From: Diogma glabrata | Lineage: Eukaryota; Arthropoda; Insecta; Diptera; Cylindrotomidae | Direction: 5' to 3' | Assembly: GCA_963693315.1 (NCBI GenBank) | Contig: OY856188.1 | Location: 152,979,064 to 153,043,063, forward strand | DNA: 64,000 nucleotides | Part shown: in pieces, positions 56,456-64,000 of the stretch | How the letters are laid out: each line of letters opens with the position of its first letter | How positions within the stretch are numbered: position 1 is the first letter of the stretch | Notes under the pieces: model-generated | What the model saw: only the letters and a program-made list of their open reading frames with translations | Databases searched by the model: none | Told to the model about the DNA's origin: nothing | Position numbers and translations under genes: made by a program

Positions 56456-58560
56456 TGAAGCGCTGTTTCATTGGCGAACCAATGAAGCGGCACAGCAGGT
56501 CGCGTACCAAGCGAGGTTTATATAGCCTTTTCGACTAGCTTCAGTCATCGTGGATTGAGTTAGAATTCCTGCTACTTCAGCACAAATACACGAAATACAT
56601 GATACATACGAATACGCGAAATACATGATACATACGGCAATGACAAAGAGGCAAGGGAAAGATTGAGACTCTGACGACCCCCTCGGCGAAAGAACCGCGA
56701 TCAACACGTCCAACCCCTACATTCAAACACACACGCACAAGCTCTCGCACCTCATGCAATCACACACACACATAGTCACACGTAAAATAAGCCAGGGCTA
56801 TTTCCAAAAAAAAGGTAAGGATTTCGAAAATTGAATTAATATTAATTTAAACGCGAAATTCATATTATTTGCAATGGTTCTATATGTATCTCCACCGAAA
56901 ATAATGTAACAGTTTCTTTTTTTTTGTTTCTTCATAAAAAAAATCGTCTAATCAACATATTTCCTTAACCTTTGCGTGAACGGAAATTTTTAACGACTGA
57001 TATGAACAATATCTACCCCGGTAGATATTTCATAAATCATAATATCAACCAACGTAACTGTGTATTTATTTTACTTTTGTGTAAGCATACAATAAAAGCA
57101 TATATTTAAAAATAAAGTTACTTGTTTTTCACATTGACCAGTAAAAATTTTCACATAAGAAAAAAGGAAAAAAAATATCTAAATATCTAAAGTTATTGAA
57201 TTACAAAAACCGTGATATCTACCCGGGTAGATACTGTTCACGTGAAGGTTAACAAGCCAAAACCAAAATAATCCAATTCTTCCGCCAAGTTCTTGTATGA
57301 TTGGTAAAAGATCACCACGTTTCGCCGCAACGGCACTATGCTTCAAGTATGGAACTGGAACTGCAACCTTCGTTTTAGTTATATGATCAGTTAACTCATC
57401 TAACCATTAGATAGTTGTAAGCATCGAAAAGTTGATAATGGGCGGCTGGAGCGTTTAACGCCTTCCTAATGTCCATCGCGAAATTAGGCGTTTTCGTGCT
57501 ATTCAACCCATTTGTTGATTCATAGAAAAAATAAATTTTCTCGTCGTGAAAACAATAACAACCTCCAATGTGTACTACCAGCACGATCAAACTCATTGTC
57601 ATTTAATAATAAATAAAAAAAACAATCTAAATTCTTTTGAACTCGCTTCAACGGAGTTTGGAAAATTTTCAATTACCGTTCCATCAATGATTGTAATACC
57701 TGGTGTTACTTCGGGTGAAATGAACCAAAAATTTTGTTTAGACTCCGTATAAAACGTTTCCAAGATATGCAACATAAACCGATATTATTTGATCGTTTAA
57801 CCAATATGATCCTTGTAGTAATTAGCTGTATACGGAAAGGAATATCGAAAAAGAACAAAACAACGAGAGTACAATATAACTTAGCCACAAATTTCAACGT
57901 TTCGACGAATTTTGACTAGAATATTTGTCAATAACTTTGACATTTTGCTTCCTATCATATCACCCACACATACGAACCTACAATCACTCACAACCATACA
58001 CACCTGCACTCATACATACAGACGTACACATCTATACTCGTTCATACCTAAAAATATATATAAAAATTATTTAAATACACCGCATGTTATGGCCGATTTC
58101 CCGCGTCTCCACCTTCCAGAATTTACATTAGCCCTTCATGGCCCTCGCCGTAATCAAAAGCAGTATGTTATTAATATAGTTACGCCACGGTTGGACACAG
58201 TGTTGGACCGGGCCAGTAGATACGACCTTTCTTCTAGGTGTTTCCAAATTCCGTAAATTTGTATGTGTAAGTTGATCGGAAACACGCCGTATTTATCAAA
58301 CAGGTTTTATTCAATAACCAAGTTAACAAACAATTCCTTCTTTACTTTTTGTGTTAGAACATTTAATTTTCAATCAATTTTACACGAATAGATTTTTATC
58401 TTATGCCCATTAAACTAAATAATAATCCACAATTGATTTTGCTTATTGAATTTTTTCTAAATTTTTACTAATGGCTATTTACAGTCATTGACACGCATTA
58501 CTTAAAATTTTCTAATACACGGCACAATTTTTTTAGTATTCAAAAATAAATAATGTTTAA
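56456..58560. other. Interval with unrecognised small frames
   Basis: Frames at 57396-57602 (minus, hydrophobic start then 'CYCFHDEKIYFFYESTNGLN'), 57734-57919 (plus) and 58089-58256 (plus, 'MADFPRLHLPEFTLALHGP') look more protein-like than the background but match no domain recognised here. They may be pieces of a decayed transposon. A CA-rich stretch lies near 56725-56790 and another near 57955-58040. Confidence 0.35.
56965..57252. mobile_element. Probable MITE of about 290 bp
   Basis: The end 'ttaacctttgcgtgaac' and the complement of 'ttaaccttcacgtgaac' face each other. Just inside each is a gatatctacc palindrome, 'tctaccccggtagatat' on the left and 'atctacccgggtagata' on the right. Confidence 0.65.
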
Positions 58561-59060
58561 CAGTTTGTATCACAGATCTTAGGTTTTTTATAATAAATAA
58601 TTTTCAAATAATTTAATCCTAGAGGTTAATTAGATATCACAGTTCTTAACGTTTTCAATAAATAATTAAATAAATTGTAACTATTTTCGATAAATGTTTC
58701 TATGGATATCACAGATCTTATTGTTTCATATAAATAAATAAATTTCAACTAATTTTAATCAAAATGGTTGCAGGTTATATCAGAGTTTATCGTTTTATAT
58801 CATTAAATAAATTTCAACTATTTTAGACTAATATCACAGATCGTATTGTGTTTTATCAATAAATTTCAAATAAATTAAATAAATAGTTGATATAGATATC
58901 ACAGCGATTAATAGTATAAGTTTATAACACAGATTTCTTATTTTTTTGTAACTCAGATTTTACCATTCAAAACAAATATAATTTATATCACTGGGTTTTA
59001 GTAAGCAAACGGAAAGTTAATTTTCTTATTAGATATCACCGGCAGTTAGTAAAATGCACT
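58560..59060. repeat. Degenerate tandem repeat with atatcacagat core
   Basis: The core 'gatatcacagatcttat' or close variants recurs about eight times at uneven spacing of 50-110 bp, followed each time by AT-rich 'aataaataaatttcaacta'-like sequence. Confidence 0.65.
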
Positions 59061-59930
59061 CTACAATACCTCGGAATACACTATCCAGATGTTTTTTCCA
59101 ATTTTGGGGTGTGATTCTTCAATATTTCCATTAGCGCCATAAAAAAATTTATTCCAGAATCTCAAAAATTAATCTGCAGCTGTTCTTTGTTTTAACAAAC
59201 GTCAAAAATGAATCCCATGTGAATAATTGACAGTCGACTAAGTCACAATCGAATCAGAAGAAAAATAAGAGAAAAAGGCTAAGTTACAACTGGTATTTAT
59301 AAGTAATTAATACCGAAATGATAATGCAGTTTTTCGTATTTTCGAAGTAAATTATTTTACCCATTATGAAGTACGTACTACTATTTTGTAAATTGAAAAA
59401 TTTTTGCAACGAAAGAAACTATTTACAAACCATCTGAGCGAATTACATATGTAAATAACATGAGTATGGATTAATGAGAAATAACAACCGATTTTAGAAT
59501 AGTTTTTCAGCGATCAAGGATTATAAATAACACATAGGTAACTACCGTGGAGGATATTATTAATTGATAGACGCTTGATTGTAGCGGGACTATGAATACA
59601 ATTTGAAAATAAAGGAAATTACATTTGACAAATGTTATCCAACTATTTTAATGAATTTTTGCAGTGGTTGGCGAACCTAAGCTACGTATAGGAGTTCACA
59701 TTGCGAAATATTACACAACTACTTGAGGATAGCAGATTTTGTAGCAGTTACCATAGTTAATGATGACTATGGATTGAGTACAAAAAAAAATTATTTATGA
59801 AAGTTTCAGTTAATGCAAATTTGAGGTATTTGGGTAAATAGTGAATCGGTAAATCAGAGAACTATTCAACTGCGTCGTCGAGCCCCAGATTTCTTCGTTA
59901 CAATTCAGCGTCCTAAAATATGTTGAAATC
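59061..59930. other. Interval without a recognised gene
   Basis: AT-rich, no repeat boundary or domain recognised. Confidence 0.5.
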
Positions 59931-60900
59931 AATAATAATGACGGTAATTTTGATACTATTCATGACCAGACCCCCAACCCCCACCCCTTATTGAACTACC
60001 CTGAGTCCGGTCAACATTTTTACCATCACCATTGAACTCAGCATCCTCGATTAAGTAAAAATCGATAATAATGGCAATAATTTCGATACTTTGTATAACC
60101 GACCCCCCAACCCCCACCAACCCCCACCAACCCCCACCTATTATTGGACTACCCTGAGTCCGACCCCAATTTTTATTATGACGATAATTTCGATATTTTT
60201 TATAACCGAGCCCCAAACCTCCACCCCTTATTGGACTACCCCAAGTCCGGCCCCCATTTTTATCATCATCATTGAACTCAGCATTCCCGATTATATTAAA
60301 ATCGACACCAAACATGACATGCAAAAAAAATATTTTTTTCTGCGGGAGTTAAAAATGGTTATGTCACAGATCAGGGGGTAATAAGGGGGATTGTATTTGT
60401 TATGAAATTCTGATTCTAACGATACCCCACATGACATATTTTACTCATTTAATGTGTCAACCCCACCCACGGGTTTGGTTGGGGGTGGGGGTGCAAACCA
60501 ACTTTTGGACTCAAAAGTTGCGGCGGTCTGAATAAAAGATAATGGTGCCATTAATTTTTTTTATCTCTTCCCATTTATTTTATATAGATTTTTATATGCT
60601 AAAACTTAAAGAGGGTGTAAAGGGGTGGGGGTGGGTCCTACCACCCCAATCTCATAATGTTTTCGGGAGACGGCCAATCCAGATCGATTGATACCAACTT
60701 TGTAAAAAAAAAACTTGAAAATTTCCGCGACTGCCCGATTCTTAAAAAAAACGATAGTTAAATTTAAACACTGGTTTATTGGGAACGATTGAATAATAAA
60801 ATTTCAGATGTTTATTCGAAAAGAAAGATTGATTTTAGAAATCTTTCCTTCGGATATAAAAATTTGCTATTTTGTTTTATTTTTTCTTCTATTACTTTGC
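59930..60900 (-). mobile_element. Second copy of the Z element, without hAT insertions
   Basis: Minisatellite units ('ccccaacccccacc', 'ctaccctgagtccgg') at 59930-60290 run straight into 'aaatcgacaccaaacatgac' and then the sequence seen at 39294-39879 and 41430-41560. It is the empty version of the H4 and H3 insertion sites. Confidence 0.8.
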
Positions 60901-60925
60901 CTCTATTTTATTTTTAATTTATTTA

Positions 60926-61375
60926 GGGCCAGTTTCACCATCCTCAGTTAAGTTACAGTTAAGTTAAATTTAAGCTAACTGCCACTTAACTGAAGGAAAT
61001 GGGTTTCACCAGTCTCGGTTAGCTAAATATTATGTTAAATTCTCAGAACTTGATCTACAAAATATATTTAAGTTAAAATTTAACCAAGAGAAATGCGATA
61101 TGTCGTATTTGGATGAAAAATATGAAATGAGAAATGTCGAAATAAAAATTAAAACATGTATAAAATAATAATATATTTCAAACTCATATTATTTGTAAAT
61201 TTAATAATAATAATTTTCTTTGAAACAATTAAGAAAATTAAATTATTGTAATTCACAACTAATAGCATTTTAACTTATTGTTAAGTTTAACCGTTGGTTA
61301 ATTTAACAAAGAGGATTGTGGTGAAACCGAAACATTTTGTTATCCTCCAGTTAAAGTTAAGTGCTGGTTAAAGTT
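60926..61375. mobile_element. Probable MITE with GGGCCAGTTTCACCA end
   Basis: The left end 'gggccagtttcaccatcctc' has a partial complement, 'gattgtggtgaaacc', near 61329; both are lined with 'agttaagtta' repeats. Such ends are common in PIF/Harbinger-type MITEs, but no target duplication was confirmed. Confidence 0.5.
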
Positions 61376-62895
61376 ATATGAACGATGTTTTTTATGATCG
61401 GTTTTGATTCGTTTGATAAATGATAGTAAAAATCAAAGTAAATATGTATGTACTATTGTTTGATAATATTTTTTGTTTACTAAATTACTAACCATATGTA
61501 TGTGTGATCGTCAATATTTTTTGCACAATTTATATTGCAGGTAATTTATTTTGGAAAAGTAATTAAAAAATGGAAAAACAGATGATTTGAGATTTTGATA
61601 TAAAAAATATGATTTGTGATTATCTTCTTTTGAAGATAACTTTAAATTAATGGTTAAAAAGATTCTTAGTATTTTGTTTGATAATTTCCTATATTGATAA
61701 TAAGAATAGGGTACGCGTATGAATGATGAAGAATATGTGCGTGGGAAAACTTGTTCATTTTTTATTTTCCTGGAACTTGGCATATAGGTAATTCTTTTAT
61801 AAACCGAACACCTTTCTGACCGACCCATTTTGGATTTGGCTGAAATTTTTTTTAAGGGGTTTTCTATCGAAAAAAAAAAGATATACGTGTTCGAGGAATT
61901 TTTTTTGGAAAATAGAGCTGTTCTATATTTCGAGAATTTCGTGATTTTTGGCTTGAAGACTTATTTTCAAAAATTCATAACTTCGGTTTTATAGAAGATA
62001 GAATCTTTTTCTTTTTTTATTTAAAAGTTAAAAGATAGAATTTCTTAAAAATAAATATTTTTAACTAAATTATCATATTCCAATTGTTATATAAACAAAT
62101 AAAATGTTGAAATTAAATTTTAACCATTCCGCCCCACCCATGAAATTAGTTTTTAATATAATCATCGTATTCAACGTTCAATTTCCTATAAAAAAACATT
62201 TTTTTTAATGGAGAAATGATATTTACTGTTAGAAATAAATTAATTTATCGAGCGCGGAACGACAAAAAATTCCATATTTTAGGGGAAATTGAGCGGTTCT
62301 AAATTTCGAGAATTTTGTGATTTTTGGCTAGAAGACTTGTTTTCAAAGATTCATAACTTCGGTTCTGGTAGAGATAGACACTTCTTGTTTGTTTATTTTA
62401 AAGAATAGAGATGCAATTTAAAAAACCTTATTTATAAATATTATTAACAAATTCCTATTGTTATAAACAAATAACATGTTAAAGTAAATTTTTAGTCATT
62501 ATCTAACAAAAATAAAGAGTTTATTATGACCATCGTATTCTACGATCAATTTTCAATAATAAACGTATATCTAATAAATGGAGAAATGAGTTTTACTGTT
62601 AGAAATAAACTAATTCATCGAGCACGAGACGATAAAACATTTTATAAATTTTTGTCGTCCGGCGCTGGAAAAATTAACTTATTTGTAACAGTAAAACTCA
62701 TTTCTTTATTAATTAAATATACGTTTCTTATTGAAAATTAAATGTAGAATACGATGATTACACTAAGCACTCTTTATTTATTTTAGATAATGAGATGAAA
62801 TCCTCAAACAGGTATATCGTTATGTATGTCGTTTATTTGTTTATGTTTGTTTTACGGGTTCTATAAAAAAAAATTCAGCCGAATCAAAAATGTCT

Positions 62896-63214
62896 CAGAC
62901 TGTGTTCCAATCCATGCTATTCAGTACCAAAATTCTAAATTGTACTAAAACTGTCAAATTGGCAATTTGATCGTTCCAATTCAAATATATTCTAAATTGA
63001 CAATTAAACATTGTATTGTTTGTTTTTTCATTTAATGTTAAAACCTAGAATTATATACGGTCTGTCCGACGAGGAGATTTCAATATAAAATATTGAGTTG
63101 CTATATTATATGATTATGTAAGGCATAAAAATTTAGAATTAAATGGCGGAAATAGTCAACTAAATTTTTGACTATTTCAATTTAGAATTTTAGTACTAAA
63201 TAGCATGGTTTGGA
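62896..63214. mobile_element. MITE nested in the foldback element
   Basis: The end 'tccaatccatgctattcag' and the complement of 'tccaaaccatgctatttag' extend as inverted repeats through 'accaaaattctaaattg'. About 320 bp, non-coding. Confidence 0.65.
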
Positions 63215-63221
63215 TATAGTC

Positions 63222-63462
63222 TTAGTCTGTATTCTAAACGACGACTAAATTGTACTAAACTGCTAAATCTAAATCTTGTTTTACAAAATTACCGAATTTT
63301 AATTTAAATTAATATAATCAAGTTGTCAGATATTGATTAACGTATGAATTTCTTCCAAATTATTTAGAAAAAAATGTCGATTTAGTCAAATAAAATAGTT
63401 GACTAAATTGATTTAGCACGTTTAGTACAATTTAGCATCAATTAGAATACACCCTTAGTCGC
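63222..63462. mobile_element. Second MITE nested in the foldback element
   Basis: The left 'gtattctaaacgacgacta' and right end (complement 'gtattctaattgatgcta') share 'aaattgtactaaac' in mirror order. Its inner part is related to 8725-8830. Confidence 0.6.
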
Positions 63463-64000
63463 ATTTAGTCCTAATCTGTTCGGTATGTAAAAGAATGACC
63501 CATATATGGAATTTTTCGTCGTCCCGCGCTCGATAAATTAATTTATTTCTAACAGTAAATATCATTTCTCCATTTAAAAGAAAAACTGTTTATATAGGAA
63601 ATTAAACGTTGAATACGATGATTATATTAAAAACTAATTTTGTGGGTGGGGCAATGGTTAAAATTTAATTTCATCATTTTATTTGTTTATATCAAAAGGA
63701 ATTTGTTAATAACTTTAGTTGAAAATATTTATTTTAAAAAAATTCCATCTTTTAACTTTTAATTAAAAAACAAAAAGCTTCTATCTTCTATAAAACCGAA
63801 GTTATGAATAGCCAAAAATGACGAAATTCTCGAAATTTAGAACAGCTCTATTTTCCAAAAAAAAATCCACGAACACGCATATCTTTTTTTTCGATAAAAA
63901 ACCCCCTAAAACAATTTTCAGCCAAATTAAAAATGGGTCGGTCAGATTTTGTCCAAAACTGTACGGTTTATAAAAGAATTACCCATATATGGAATTTTTT

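Larger units (their letters stand above)
61782..63990. mobile_element. Large foldback element with tandemly repeated arms, reaching the window edge
   Basis: The left arm (about 61782-62275) and right arm (about 63500-63990) are inverted copies, sharing 'aattcttttataaaccg', 'ttcataacttcggtt' and 'ttatcgagcgcggaacgac'. A second, diverged left unit lies at 62280-62760 (period about 370 bp). At the right edge a further unit starts near 63966, so the element or array continues outside the window. No coding sequence recognised. Confidence 0.7.

Noticed and set aside
56468..56759. Cys/Tyr-rich minus-strand frames as secreted peptides
   Set aside because: They overlap a short tandem duplication (cgaaatacatgatacatacg) and have no convincing signal peptide or start context.
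58560..59060. CRISPR-like array
   Set aside because: Spacing is irregular, repeats are degenerate and the genome is eukaryotic.
1..64000. tRNA or rRNA genes
   Set aside because: No cloverleaf A/B box pair with acceptor pairing and no rRNA-like conserved block was recognised by eye; a dedicated scan was not possible.

Overview
The window is AT-rich, gene-poor nuclear DNA, almost certainly from a dipteran-type insect. It holds one recognisable host gene, the swm/RBM26-RBM27 RNA-binding protein, with a 19 kb first intron, two 63-nt introns and a fourth intron running off the right edge. Nearly everything else is transposable-element sequence: LINEs, hAT elements, a Helitron relic, foldback elements and MITEs. 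The species cannot be named from the sequence alone.

Layout. 0.6-5.2 kb: a Jockey-superfamily LINE with an uninterrupted 956-residue ORF2, a broken ORF1 and a repeated 5' leader. 5.9-6.7 kb: two MITEs. 7.185 kb: swm exon 1. 7.2-26.4 kb: swm intron 1, containing a DNA transposon with long inverted repeats, a foldback element, a 1,219-bp tandem duplication, a nearly full-length antisense LINE (family A), other LINE fragments and a hAT element with a perfect 8-bp target duplication. 26.4-29.1 kb: swm exons 2-4. 29.2-64 kb: family-A LINE copies and tails, a Helitron helicase relic, two 4.5 kb inverted hAT elements each carrying a second LINE (family B), a third hAT with transposase remains, a 474-bp palindrome, and foldback elements with minisatellite arms.

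The strongest structural result lies at 34.8-54.5 kb. Two nearly identical 4.5 kb hAT elements sit in opposite orientation and their 8-bp flanks are exchanged: attcaaac/acaccaaa at one, and the same two octamers (reverse-complemented) at the other. Inverting the 10.7 kb between them restores a perfect target duplication at each element. A related, uninterrupted copy of one insertion site survives near 60.3 kb and agrees. The interval was therefore probably inverted by recombination between the elements, or mis-oriented in assembly.

The swm coding sequence is intact as far as it can be followed (897 codons), but its C-terminal exon or exons were not found and probably lie beyond the window. 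No tRNA, rRNA, CRISPR array or bacterial-type gene was seen. All assignments come from reading the sequence; no database search was run.
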